From CAZIGK01 sp964538615 (GTDB lineage: Bacteria; Pseudomonadota; Alphaproteobacteria; Rickettsiales; RI-342), in the NCBI GenBank assembly GCA_964538615.1, contig CAZIGK010000027.1, positions 1-26,844 of the forward strand: 26,844 nucleotides of DNA, in the 5' to 3' direction. Below the pieces are notes generated by a model. It made no database searches and was not told the DNA's origin. It saw nothing but the letters and a program-made list of their open reading frames with translations. How positions within the stretch are numbered: the first letter of the stretch is position 1; each line of letters starts with the position of its first letter. Both the position numbers and the translations under genes were made by a program. This document shows, piece after piece, positions 14,245 through 21,996 of the stretch.

Positions 14245-16419
14245 CTAAGCAGATACCGCCATCCCCAACGCCCGCTCAGACGCTGCCTGCTGCTCGCGCG
14301 TCACCGGCTCGCTCAATCCATCTCCACCGACATTTATGCGGCTTTTCTCCGTTCTCCCTGCCTCCTTAGCAGATGTATCGGAAACACCACTTTCCCCTGC
14401 GCGTTTGAAGGTCGTGCCACTCACCCCATCACGGGTTTCGTTCTTATATCCGCGTCCTACATTCATGTTGGCCAGGGCACTCATATCCACCTCTGGCAGC
14501 GCCGCCTTCAGCATCGCAATCGCTTCTTCCGGCTCTCGCAAGAGCATATCATTGTTGGTCTCTTTGACCGTACGTTCCTGCAATTTCCACCAAAGTCCGG
14601 TATTCCAGGCTTCGCGGGTAAAGGTATAAACCGTCTTATGTTCGGTGACCACAGGCTGCTTTTTACTGCGCATGGTCTCTTCCAAATAATGCAGCAAACG
14701 CGTCGGCCCCAAAATTTCCGCCGCATCCCGGGTATTCATCACAAATTGTTCTACCGGTTGCTGCTGCCCATCCTGAGTTTTGCCTCCCCCCTCAACCAAT
14801 TGAATGGTCACTTGTGGCGGCACATTCAGCTTCGTCAGTTCTGTATCCACAATCTCCTGATACAGCTTGTGCATTTCCTTCTTCATGACCTCCGGGGATG
14901 GCACTTTACCGGCATTCGCTTGCCGCAGAGCATCAATCCGCGCCTGCACCTGCTCCACCCCATTGGTGGTAATGGAGATCGCCCGCACAATATTTTCGGT
15001 AATTTCCGGGTGATCCACATTCACCCAGCCACGCCCAATCACCTCCATAAAATCATCCAGATGAAACTGCATCCGGCTACCATTCGCTTCGTAAATCGCG
15101 TTGTAGGTTCGCTCCAGCAGTTCGGCCATCAGGGTGAACACCCCGCGGCTATATTTATCCGTATTTCGCACCGGGGATGGCACATCATACAGCAGCCCAT
15201 CTTCATCCGGGTGCCTGCCACCGAAAAGCCCTCCAACCCATTGCTTAAAACGCTGCCATCTGCTTTGTTTTGGCTCAGGCTTACCATCACGTCGCGCTTC
15301 TTCCCGGTCACGGTCATGCCGCTTCTCCGGGTGATGTCGGTAATATTCATCCACAAAGTGGTTATACACATTGGCCACAGTCGAAAAGCTGACACTACCG
15401 GCAATTTTCTCCACCGATTCCGATGCCTTCATCGCCATATCCTGCGTGGCCACACTCCCATCTGATACCACATCGGAAAAACCGGGGAAACCACACGCAC
15501 TCGCCAGCTTCTGTAAATCCGTGTAACTGCTGGCACTGGATTTTTGTGACTCAGTAAAGAAATAAATAGCCTTGGCCGCCATCCCGAAACTATTGCCAAA
15601 GCTTTTGGTTTTTGGGCTGTATTCATGCAGATCAAGGGATATCTGCTCCCGAATAGACTTTAACAACGCATTTGCTGCGTCAGCATTCTCCTCATAGGCC
15701 TTCCGCCACATCTCACTCACCACCGGTGCAGCAGTTCCCAGTTTTTCGTTTGGTGATAGTCCCAACGCCTGACGCATCTGGTCATCACCAATCGTCTCCT
15801 CTGTCAGCGGAGATCTTTTGCGCTCCCGCTCCTGCTGCATCTGAAACCGTACCCAGGCATCCAGACCATTCACATCCTCGACGCTCAGCCCCAGTGCTTT
15901 AGCCTTATCGTTAATGCTACTCCGACTACGCTGTTCAAGCATGGGGCGCACAATAAAATCTTCCCCGAAAGGAATCAGCGCCCCCAGAAAAAATGCCGCA
16001 TCGCTCAACTGGCTCATACGAATGGAACGATTCAGCTCTTTATATGCATATTTTACCAGCGGATTTTTACAGCGCTTAAAATCCTGATAGGTCAGTTGAT
16101 CCGGCGCTATACCCAATTCTTTGCTGGCAATGGTCCGGTAGGTTCGAATAAATCGGTCACGCAGCTGGTCAATCGCATTATTATTAACCGTTGAAACCAA
16201 TCCGTAGGTCGCCATATCCGCATAGGCGTCTCTTAGGCGATCCGTTTGCAAATGATCCGCAAGGCTGCGCGGCTGTTCTTTTTGGGGAAAAACACGCGAT
16301 ACAAGGTAAGATACCCCTCGCATCGCCGGGCCGACTGCATATCCCGTCATATCCTTGACAAGATCGCGACTGTCTTTCGCCATCCTGAATATGTCAAAGG
16401 CATTCATGTTATCAGCCAT
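14245..16419 (-). CDS. Large hypothetical protein, no recognised domain (724 aa)
   Basis: I cannot assign this protein. It is a long, mainly helical and charged protein without a signal peptide. One mildly hydrophobic segment is near residues 140-165 (Ala-Ala-Phe-Phe-Leu-Gly-Ala-Leu-Ile-Pro-Phe-Gly-Glu-Asp). A very basic, low-complexity stretch at about 360-390 (His-Pro-Glu-Lys-Arg-His-Asp-Arg-Asp-Arg) is followed by Trp-Val-Gly-Gly-Leu-Phe-Gly-Gly and a Gly/Asp-rich linker that may separate two domains. The C-terminus (from about 650) is Gly/Ser/Thr-rich and looks disordered. The start is backed by an AGGG site 9 nt upstream and by the end of an upstream gap of 113 bp. It is single and probably transcribed from its own promoter in 16420-16532. 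Confidence 0.85.
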   Translation of the reverse strand: MADNMNAFDIFRMAKDSRDLVKDMTGYAVGPAMRGVSYLVSRVFPQKEQPRSLADHLQTDRLRDAYADMATYGLVSTVNNNAIDQLRDRFIRTYRTIASKELGIAPDQLTYQDFKRCKNPLVKYAYKELNRSIRMSQLSDAAFFLGALIPFGEDFIVRPMLEQRSRSSINDKAKALGLSVEDVNGLDAWVRFQMQQERERKRSPLTEETIGDDQMRQALGLSPNEKLGTAAPVVSEMWRKAYEENADAANALLKSIREQISLDLHEYSPKTKSFGNSFGMAAKAIYFFTESQKSSASSYTDLQKLASACGFPGFSDVVSDGSVATQDMAMKASESVEKIAGSVSFSTVANVYNHFVDEYYRHHPEKRHDRDREEARRDGKPEPKQSRWQRFKQWVGGLFGGRHPDEDGLLYDVPSPVRNTDKYSRGVFTLMAELLERTYNAIYEANGSRMQFHLDDFMEVIGRGWVNVDHPEITENIVRAISITTNGVEQVQARIDALRQANAGKVPSPEVMKKEMHKLYQEIVDTELTKLNVPPQVTIQLVEGGGKTQDGQQQPVEQFVMNTRDAAEILGPTRLLHYLEETMRSKKQPVVTEHKTVYTFTREAWNTGLWWKLQERTVKETNNDMLLREPEEAIAMLKAALPEVDMSALANMNVGRGYKNETRDGVSGTTFKRAGESGVSDTSAKEAGRTEKSRINVGGDGLSEPVTREQQAASERALGMAVSA

Positions 16420-16532
16420 GGAAGACCCTAAGTCTGTTATGCTTTGGTACCAATGCCAGTATTACGCCAACAGTGTGACAATTTTGTGAAACGACCACAT
16501 CTATTTTCAAAAAATGCACCAGAAGAGACAGC

Positions 16533-17336
16533 CTAACCTATGTTACGCAGTTTTTTCAACCAAGGCACTACGCGTTGACGCAGATACACAAACAACCGTG
16601 CCACCACCCATCGCTCCGGACGGTGATCCACCACCACGACTGTCGCCGCCAGATAATCATGCCACCCCCGTCGGCGACGGTTGCCCACTACCCAGAAAAA
16701 TCCTATCAACAAGGGAAGACCAGATATAAAATAACCTAATGCTCTGACCCCCCATTGCCAGAAACCTGGCACCTCCCCATCACGGCTGCGCACCACCCTT
16801 AAACCCACCAGCATTTTACCGGGGGTGGATTCCAGCAGCATCCAGCTCACCAGACTCAACAGCACAAAACCAAAAGCAAACACCAAATTGTCTACAATCA
16901 AGCGCTGCAAATGCCCACTCTGTATCAGCTCAGCCAGCATTTGCTGGCTGGTCATCCCTTCTTCCAGCACCGCATTGCGCACAGGCACCGTTTGACGCGC
17001 TTGTACCACCAATGGCGTCAGAATAAAAAACGCCACCACAATATCCAACGTGGTCGCCAGCAAACGGTGCCGATATTCCGCATACCGAATCCGCAAATTC
17101 GTCTCCGGCAACTGCCCCACCTCATGCAGATTAGCTTCTGTTCCCGATTTCGGCTCTGCCGTATCCATACCGGCAGAATCTAACGCTTCTATCGGCGTCA
17201 CTTCCGCTTCTGGCCATGGATTGCAGGAAGACGACTCCCCCCCCACATGATCTATCTGGTCAGTCAACTGCTTCGGTGGTTTCCTATTACTACCCCCCTT
17301 TTTCACGGAACGTTTTGTCTGCGCTTTTTGACTCAT
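16533..17336 (-). CDS. RDD-family membrane protein (267 aa)
   Basis: A hydrophilic N-terminal region of about 85 residues (first 20 very basic) precedes an RDD domain with three or four membrane segments. The signature residues are visible: Arg and Asp in Tyr-Arg-His-Arg-Leu-Leu-Ala-Thr-Thr-Leu-Asp (about 87-98), Thr-Pro-Gly-Lys-Met-Leu-Val-Gly-Leu-Arg-Val-Val (about 170-181), and Arg-Arg-Gly-Trp-His-Asp near 222-227. RDD proteins are inner-membrane proteins, some linked to Na+/H+ exchange, mostly of unknown role. Its ATG overlaps the bioD stop by 4 nt, so it is translationally coupled to bioD; the reason for that pairing is not evident. Confidence 0.9.
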   Translation of the reverse strand: MSQKAQTKRSVKKGGSNRKPPKQLTDQIDHVGGESSSCNPWPEAEVTPIEALDSAGMDTAEPKSGTEANLHEVGQLPETNLRIRYAEYRHRLLATTLDIVVAFFILTPLVVQARQTVPVRNAVLEEGMTSQQMLAELIQSGHLQRLIVDNLVFAFGFVLLSLVSWMLLESTPGKMLVGLRVVRSRDGEVPGFWQWGVRALGYFISGLPLLIGFFWVVGNRRRRGWHDYLAATVVVVDHRPERWVVARLFVYLRQRVVPWLKKLRNIG

Positions 17337-18046
17337 GTGACAAACTCCTGCTCCAACAGGCGCGTTGACAGTAGGGGTGTGACAGATTTCCAGCTCTGAT
17401 CGGATGGCAAACGTGGTATCGTAATTAACATACTATGCACCAGTGTCGCAAAGGTACGTGCGGTCTCATGCAAATCCACGCTACCTCCGTCGCTTTCGTT
17501 AACCACCACCAATGGAATGTCAATACCAGCCTGCCTTAATGCGTGATAGGCGGTTAAGCCATGGCTAATCGCACCTAAGTAAGTTCCTACCACCAAAATA
17601 GCTGGCATTTTCAATTCGCGCATCAGGTCAAGCGTGGTGTAGGTAGGGGTTAGGGGCACCATCACCCCACCCGCCCCTTCAATCAGCACCACATCTCCGC
17701 CACGCTGCTGCGCTTTGTGACAAAAATCTATTATTTTTTTGGGGTTCAGTTCCGTCATTTGTTTAGCTGCCGCCATATGGGGCGACAGTGGGGCGGAAAA
17801 ACGCCTGGGAGAGGTTTCTTCAATGGCCTGCTGAGTCGCTGCAATACCGCTGGCATGCAGCAGCACTTCTGTGTCATTCGCCAAAAAATCTTTCATCATA
17901 CCACCGTTGGCCTGCCAACCGGTAATCACCGGCTTCAACGGTATCACGCTCAAATTTTTTTCGCGCAATTGATGACACAGTGCCGCAGCAATGAAGGTTT
18001 TGCCAACATCCGTCCCGGAACCCGTAATAAAATATTGTTTAACCAT
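17333..18046 (-). CDS. bioD: ATP-dependent dethiobiotin synthetase
   Basis: This 237-aa enzyme makes dethiobiotin from 7,8-diaminopelargonic acid, CO2 and ATP, the penultimate step of biotin synthesis. The P-loop GSGTDVGKT is at 9-17 (Lys16), the catalytic Lys38 in Leu-Lys-Pro-Val, and Glu-Gly-Ala-Gly-Gly-Val with Val-Pro-Leu in the middle. The conserved Gly-Leu-x-Ala-Tyr-His-Ala-Leu segment is also present. No other bio gene is in the window, so the operon is either split or the pathway partial. Start supported by a GGGA site. Confidence 0.95.
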   Translation of the reverse strand: MVKQYFITGSGTDVGKTFIAAALCHQLREKNLSVIPLKPVITGWQANGGMMKDFLANDTEVLLHASGIAATQQAIEETSPRRFSAPLSPHMAAAKQMTELNPKKIIDFCHKAQQRGGDVVLIEGAGGVMVPLTPTYTTLDLMRELKMPAILVVGTYLGAISHGLTAYHALRQAGIDIPLVVVNESDGGSVDLHETARTFATLVHSMLITIPRLPSDQSWKSVTPLLSTRLLEQEFVT

Positions 18047-18209
18047 ACTATTCCCAATGCCCCGTATGTTTCAAAACCGTCCGGTCATTACCGTTAGCGC
18101 ATCATTATAACACGTTAGCATTGCCGCTCTTGCCTAGCTCTTCCCGCCAGCAGTTGTAGCCCACTATGCCATAAAAAAAACACTTTTTTATGACAAGGCA
18201 AAAAAAAAC

Positions 18210-18239
18210 TTGCAAACATGCCGTAAAACTCTTTATGAA
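18210..18239 (+). promoter_or_regulatory. Probable sigma-70-type promoter of tRNA-Pro
   Basis: TTGCAA at 18210-18215 and TATGAA at 18234-18239 are separated by 18 bp and end 9 bp before the mature tRNA, leaving room for a very short leader. Both hexamers match four of six consensus bases. The preceding DNA is A-rich (UP-element-like). Confidence 0.45.
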
Positions 18240-18248
18240 TGCGCTCAT

Positions 18249-18325
18249 CGGAGCGTAGCGCAGTCTGGTAGCGCACCTGGTTTGGGTCCAGGGGGTCGGG
18301 AGTTCGAATCTCTCCGCTCCGACCA
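18249..18325 (+). tRNA. tRNA-Pro(UGG), CCA end encoded
   Basis: The acceptor stem is CGGAGCG/CGCTCCG with discriminator A and an encoded CCA (18323-18325). The anticodon stem CCTGG/CCAGG encloses TTTGGGT, giving anticodon TGG. The T-loop is TTCGAAT. UGG can read all four proline codons with a modified base. It is followed directly by a strong terminator. Confidence 0.97.
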
Positions 18326-18327
18326 AC

Positions 18328-18360
18328 AAAAAAAGCCACCCCTAACGGGTGGCTTTTTTT
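18328..18360 (+). terminator. Rho-independent terminator of tRNA-Pro
   Basis: GCCACCC (18335-18341) pairs with GGGTGGC (18347-18353) across a 5-nt loop and is followed by seven T. A run of A precedes the stem, so it could also work for minus-strand transcription coming from the right. Confidence 0.92.
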
Positions 18361-18502
18361 GTTGAAGGGGGACGGTGGAAGTGTAGGGCAGGCTCCATTT
18401 CCTCAAAATGCCGGGGATATTTTTACTTTTCCTTAGGCCACTTACAGCATACTATCTCTTGACACTCACGGGCATGCAGGCACCTACATCATTTTAGGAT
18501 CT

Positions 18503-18991
18503 GTGCATTGCTGCACACGCTACCCCATGAGTCGCTTCTTCATCGCTAGTATGGCCATCATGCCTCACAGAATAAAACACACTCCGGTCTGGCTACTGCT
18601 GCTGCTATGGTTGTTCGCACAAGGTATCAGCACGGCCTCTGCCTGCTCGCATTGCCTGCTGGGGAACCGGGCACAAGCCATACCGCAACAGGCTGTATTT
18701 CCTACCCTCAAACCAGCTACACACCCCCCCTGCCATGGACAACCGTCCGCACCACCCCCCGCGCATCAGGTGGAATTCTCTCCATCTACCCCTCAACCCA
18801 CAGAGGCAGAGTGCTGTCTGGGCGCAGACTGCACTTTCTGTCACGTGCAACCTACGCTCCAATCCATGGCGGCATTACCTCAACCCATGTTTATCGCTTA
18901 TCGCCACTCTCTCACTCTCACCTCGTATCCGCAAAGCCAAAAACCACGCTTGCCCCTGCCCCCGCCCCGCCCCCACATCTCCAACGACTAA
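18503..18991 (+). CDS. Exported or membrane-anchored Cys/His/Pro-rich protein (up to 162 aa)
   Basis: A hydrophobic stretch (about residues 29-41 counted from the GTG start, Trp-Leu-Leu-Leu-Leu-Leu-Trp-Leu-Phe-Ala) looks like a signal peptide or anchor. The exported part has Cys-Ser-His-Cys (48-51), Pro-Cys-His (76-78), Glu-Cys-Cys (103-105), Cys-Thr-Phe-Cys-His (110-114) and a Pro-rich C-terminus. The Cys and His could bind a metal ion or form disulfides. It loosely resembles DUF2946-type proteins found near metal-resistance genes, but I am not sure. The start is uncertain: GTG 18503 is preceded at short spacing by AGGA, and ATG 18527, 18551 or 18560 are possible. It is followed 45 bp later by the Cys-rich lipoprotein gene. 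Confidence 0.6.
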   Translation: MHCCTRYPMSRFFIASMAIMPHRIKHTPVWLLLLLWLFAQGISTASACSHCLLGNRAQAIPQQAVFPTLKPATHPPCHGQPSAPPPAHQVEFSPSTPQPTEAECCLGADCTFCHVQPTLQSMAALPQPMFIAYRHSLTLTSYPQSQKPRLPLPPPRPHISND

Positions 18992-19036
18992 CCTAATGAC
19001 GACTGACAATTTTTATTCATCTATGGAGATGTCTCT

Positions 19037-19261
19037 ATGAAACGTTTACTCGCACCTTTATGTGTCTCTTTGCTGGTAATGGGCTGCGCGCACCATCCAG
19101 CCTCCTGTGACCGCATGTGTCACGGCAACACAGCGGCTACCTGCTGTCATAAAAGCTGTGACAAACCTTGCAACAGCCAGAAGACAGGACAGGACAAGCC
19201 CTGTCCCCATAGTAAAGGTCAAAACTGCCATGAAAAAGGTGGGGTAAAAACCGCACAATAA
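19037..19261 (+). CDS. Cys-rich lipoprotein (74 aa)
   Basis: A signal peptide with the lipobox Leu-Val-Met-Gly-Cys (13-17) shows lipid attachment at Cys17. The short mature part has eight more Cys (24, 28, 36, 37, 41, 45, 56, 64) and six His, many paired (His-His, Cys-Cys-His, Cys-Asp-x-x-Cys, Cys-His-Glu). That density suggests a metal-binding or disulfide-rich surface protein. GGAG lies 8 nt before the ATG, and a strong terminator follows. It is probably co-transcribed with the preceding Cys/His-rich gene. No family name is claimed. Confidence 0.8.
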   Translation: MKRLLAPLCVSLLVMGCAHHPASCDRMCHGNTAATCCHKSCDKPCNSQKTGQDKPCPHSKGQNCHEKGGVKTAQ

Positions 19262-19294
19262 ACTGGTTTTTTGTACATGATCCGTTACCTTTGC

Positions 19295-19326
19295 AACGGT
19301 AGCGCACAAGCGCTACCGTTTTTTTT
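19295..19326 (+). terminator. Rho-independent terminator after the Cys-rich lipoprotein gene
   Basis: AACGGTAGCGC (19295-19305) and GCGCTACCGTT (19310-19320) form an 11-bp perfect stem with an ACAA loop, followed by an uninterrupted run of T to 19326. Confidence 0.93.
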
Positions 19327-19360
19327 AAAGGCTTTTTCTTCTCGATCATGAGGCTGTATC

Positions 19361-19699
19361 ATGGAAACCATTACCTGGGATGATTTTAGCAAGGTAGAAT
19401 TACGTATTGGCACCATCCAGCAGGCAGAAGCCTTTCCGGAAGCCCGTAAACCCGCCTATAAAGTCACGGTTGATTTTGGCCCGGAAATCGGTATTCGGCG
19501 TTCCAGTGTGCAAATCACCCATCACTACACATTGGAAGAACTGGTCGGCAAACAAGTGGTCGGCGTTGTGAACTTCCCCACCAAGCAAATCGGCCCTTTC
19601 CGTTCGGAATGTCTGATTACCGGTTTTTACCGGGAAGATGGCTCTGTCATTCTCTGCGTGCCGGATAAACCTGTCCCTAATGGTGCAAAACTGGGCTGA
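19361..19699 (+). CDS. csaA: CsaA-like tRNA-binding (OB-fold) protein
   Basis: This is a 112-aa protein of the usual CsaA length. It has the tRNA-binding OB-fold pattern: Asp-Phe-x-Lys-Val-Glu-Leu-Arg-Ile-Gly-Thr-Ile near residues 8-19, Pro-Ala-Tyr-Lys-Val-Thr-Val-Asp-Phe-Gly near 31-40, Ser-Ser-Val-Gln-Ile-Thr near 48-53, and Val-Val-Gly-Val-Val-Asn-Phe near 66-72. CsaA is a dimeric cytosolic protein with reported chaperone/secretion-related and tRNA-binding activity. GAGG lies 7 nt before the ATG. The gene converges on the TIGR02186-like gene with only 12 bp between stops. Confidence 0.93.
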   Translation: METITWDDFSKVELRIGTIQQAEAFPEARKPAYKVTVDFGPEIGIRRSSVQITHHYTLEELVGKQVVGVVNFPTKQIGPFRSECLITGFYREDGSVILCVPDKPVPNGAKLG

Positions 19700-19711
19700 A
19701 AGCACGCCCTA

Positions 19712-20461
19712 TCACCGCCGCTGTAAGAGGGAACTCATCCCCCATCCTAATCCTAACGCCAGAGCAACGGCAAGCAAACCATAGGCGAGCGGGTGACGGT
19801 GCGCATAATCATAAATCCGGGCGTCCAGCCCTCGTTTGCGCACCACCAGTGGGGTTGTTTGGCTGGCCTGCAACCGCCCCTGATACAATAAATACACCTC
19901 CACGGTATAGACACCACGAGTGATGCGATCCGAAAACGGAACCACCGCCTTGAAAAGAGAATCACCCATAAAATCAATGCCCTCTACATGGCCATAGACC
20001 CCCGTTGCGGTGCGTTCGTCAATAAACGCCTGCACAAATGCCTTCACATCGGCATGTCCTCGCACTTCCTCAATGCGCCCCTGCGTCATCGTATCCAGCC
20101 CTAGCTGTTTGCGTAATGCAGCATCCGCAATGGTTTCCAGTGGCTGGGTGGATGCACTGTAGAAAAAATCCGCCACGCCTTCCATCGCCACCGATGCACG
20201 GTTCACCCACATTCCCGCCACCCGTTCTTTTTTACGCAGCGTGTAATGCTTCTCTGGCCCACGTACAATCACCACCACATCACCGGGGGCATTGCGGACC
20301 CCAAAAATCAGCAGTTCCGTTCCGGTAAAGCGCGTATCAATTTCAATCACATGTTGCGACATATCTGCCACCAGCGGCTTGGCCATCACCCCCTGCGTTG
20401 TCCAAAGCAGCAGACAAAGTGCCATGCCTATACCGGCCATGTATCCTGTGCCAAAACGCAT
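19712..20461 (-). CDS. TIGR02186-like predicted exported/membrane protein (249 aa)
   Basis: A signal peptide (cleavage near Val-Met-Ala-Lys, about residue 28) precedes a mainly beta domain starting Ala-Asp-Met-Ser-Gln-His-Val-Ile-Glu-Ile-Asp-Thr-Arg-Phe-Thr-Gly, with Leu-Leu-Ile-Phe-Gly and Val-Val-Ile-Val-Arg-Gly-Pro. A single C-terminal helix ends in Arg-Arg. This is the layout of the TIGR02186 family, a conserved alphaproteobacterial protein of unknown function usually next to a TauE/SafE permease, as here. The stop of the permease overlaps this ATG (TGATG); a GTG one codon earlier is also possible. Confidence 0.88.
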   Translation of the reverse strand: MRFGTGYMAGIGMALCLLLWTTQGVMAKPLVADMSQHVIEIDTRFTGTELLIFGVRNAPGDVVVIVRGPEKHYTLRKKERVAGMWVNRASVAMEGVADFFYSASTQPLETIADAALRKQLGLDTMTQGRIEEVRGHADVKAFVQAFIDERTATGVYGHVEGIDFMGDSLFKAVVPFSDRITRGVYTVEVYLLYQGRLQASQTTPLVVRKRGLDARIYDYAHRHPLAYGLLAVALALGLGWGMSSLLQRR

Positions 20462-21375
20462 CACTTGCTCCCTACCTGTACGGTATAGAGCGCATCAGGC
20501 GTCACAAACAACCCAAACCCCAACTTCAACGCTACCAGCAGCACCAACAATGCCAGACTACCCCGCAAATATTCCGGTGCCAGCTTCAGCCCCATCCGGG
20601 TTCCCATTTGCGCACCCGTCACCGACCCCACCAATAACAACAATGCCAACACAATATCCACCGTTTGCGTGTTCACAGCATGCAATACCGTGACCACACA
20701 AGTCGTGATAATAATCTGCATCAGGGATGTGCCAATCACCACCGAAGTGGGCATGCGCAGCAGATAAATCATGGCCGGTATCAACACAAATCCACCGCCA
20801 ATCCCCATCAGGGACACCAAAATCCCCACCCCAACCCCAATCAACAAGGGCAGCCATGCCGTCATGCGAATGCCCGATTTCACAAACTCCACTTGCCATG
20901 GCCAAGACGCCTGCCATTGGCTTACGGGTTTCGTTTCCGGTTTATACCCCTGCTTTTTTTGACGAATAGCCGTCACACTCTCCGCCGCCATCAAGCCGCC
21001 AATACCGCCCAAAAACAGCACATAACACAGGGAAATCACCAAATCGATCTGCCCCAGCGTTTTCAGCCATGTGAACAGCCATACCCCAAGCCCTGCCCCC
21101 AACAGGCTTCCGCTGGTCAGGAAACCGCCCATCAGCACATCCACATTGCCGCGCCGCCAATGGCTGCGAAAGCCCGATAGAGACGCAGCAATAATCTGGT
21201 TCGCCGCACTTGCTACCGCCACACTGGGAGAAATCCCCATAAAAATCAGCAACGGCGTGAGCAAAAATCCTCCCCCCACACCAAACAATCCGGCCAGTAT
21301 GCCCGTTCCCGCCCCCAGTAGCAAAATCACCAGCGCGTTGACAGAAAGCTCAGCGATGGGCAGGTAAATATACAT
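20461..21375 (-). CDS. TauE/SafE-family permease (sulfite/organosulfonate exporter type)
   Basis: This is a 304-aa multi-pass membrane protein of about eight helices in two related halves. Each half has the family signature Gly-x-Gly-Gly-Gly-Phe: Leu-Phe-Gly-Val-Gly-Gly-Gly-Phe-Leu-Leu-Thr-Pro near residues 28-40, and Leu-Met-Gly-Ile-Gly-Gly-Gly-Phe-Val-Leu-Ile-Pro near 188-200. The family exports sulfite, sulfonates or related anions. Substrate here is unknown. It lies 22 bp after the lipoprotein gene and is fused translationally to the TIGR02186-like gene. Confidence 0.93.
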   Translation of the reverse strand: MYIYLPIAELSVNALVILLLGAGTGILAGLFGVGGGFLLTPLLIFMGISPSVAVASAANQIIAASLSGFRSHWRRGNVDVLMGGFLTSGSLLGAGLGVWLFTWLKTLGQIDLVISLCYVLFLGGIGGLMAAESVTAIRQKKQGYKPETKPVSQWQASWPWQVEFVKSGIRMTAWLPLLIGVGVGILVSLMGIGGGFVLIPAMIYLLRMPTSVVIGTSLMQIIITTCVVTVLHAVNTQTVDIVLALLLLVGSVTGAQMGTRMGLKLAPEYLRGSLALLVLLVALKLGFGLFVTPDALYTVQVGSK

Positions 21376-21397
21376 CGGCTATGCATCCACCGCCTTG

Positions 21398-21961
21398 TTA
21401 TTGCATATATTGGTCAATCAACCTGCGGCTTTCCGCCTCCAGTTTTTCACGTGCCGCCACCACCAGACGCATGTACGCATCCTCCAGCGGCTCAGACGCC
21501 TCCATGCGAATACCCTCTTTCACGGTTACATTCACATCCGCCACACTGTTCAGAGACTCACCACGATAGAGTTTCATCTGTACATCCCACTGCAATTTCA
21601 GTTTGGATACCGGCTCATATAACCAGCCGTCCAACCCGTCTTTTTTTTCCGCTTCGGCCAGTTGCTCCAGCGATGCACGGTGAATAATCACCCGCAAGGA
21701 TCCATCCTGCCCCACCGGCACCAACCGCTCTTTTGCCCATTGCTTCAACCACTCTGCGGGTACCGGCTGCACCTGACGAGATACATCCACCCAGCCAGCC
21801 TCCGGCATAACCGCATTGGTCATATCCATCATTTCCACCTGCTCTACAGTCACACGCAACGGCTGCTGCTGATACATATTCACCGTTGGTGCTGGTGCCT
21901 GCTGTGTACCGGCACAACCTGCCAACAGCCACAAACCCATCATTATTCCTGCATATCGCAT
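21398..21961 (-). CDS. Hypothetical lipoprotein (187 aa)
   Basis: The N-terminus MRYAGIMMGLWLLAGC is a lipoprotein signal with lipobox Leu-Ala-Gly-Cys. The mature protein is mixed alpha/beta with no family I can name. It contains Ala-Gly-Trp-Val-Asp-Val-Ser-Arg near 57-64 and a C-terminal helix rich in Arg and Glu (Ala-Arg-Glu-Lys-Leu-Glu-Ala-Glu-Ser-Arg-Arg). The ATG at 21961 is preferred over the one at 21970 because AGAGGA is then at normal spacing. It lies 35 bp downstream of tsaB and 22 bp upstream of the permease. Confidence 0.82.
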   Translation of the reverse strand: MRYAGIMMGLWLLAGCAGTQQAPAPTVNMYQQQPLRVTVEQVEMMDMTNAVMPEAGWVDVSRQVQPVPAEWLKQWAKERLVPVGQDGSLRVIIHRASLEQLAEAEKKDGLDGWLYEPVSKLKLQWDVQMKLYRGESLNSVADVNVTVKEGIRMEASEPLEDAYMRLVVAAREKLEAESRRLIDQYMQ

Positions 21962-21996
21962 CTGAACCATCCTCTTCTCTTTTCACCCTAAACCTA

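Noticed and set aside
14638..15465. 275-aa plus-strand frame opposite the 724-aa gene
   Set aside because: It is antisense to a longer frame with ribosome site and better composition; unusual His/Leu/Pro-rich shadow. Because the 724-aa protein is itself unassigned, this was considered with more care, but the minus frame is much longer.
18105..18339. Two minus-strand frames over tRNA-Pro
   Set aside because: They are translations of the complement of tRNA-Pro (Glu-Arg-Phe-Glu-Leu-Pro-Thr-Pro and the equivalent in another frame), a common misannotation.
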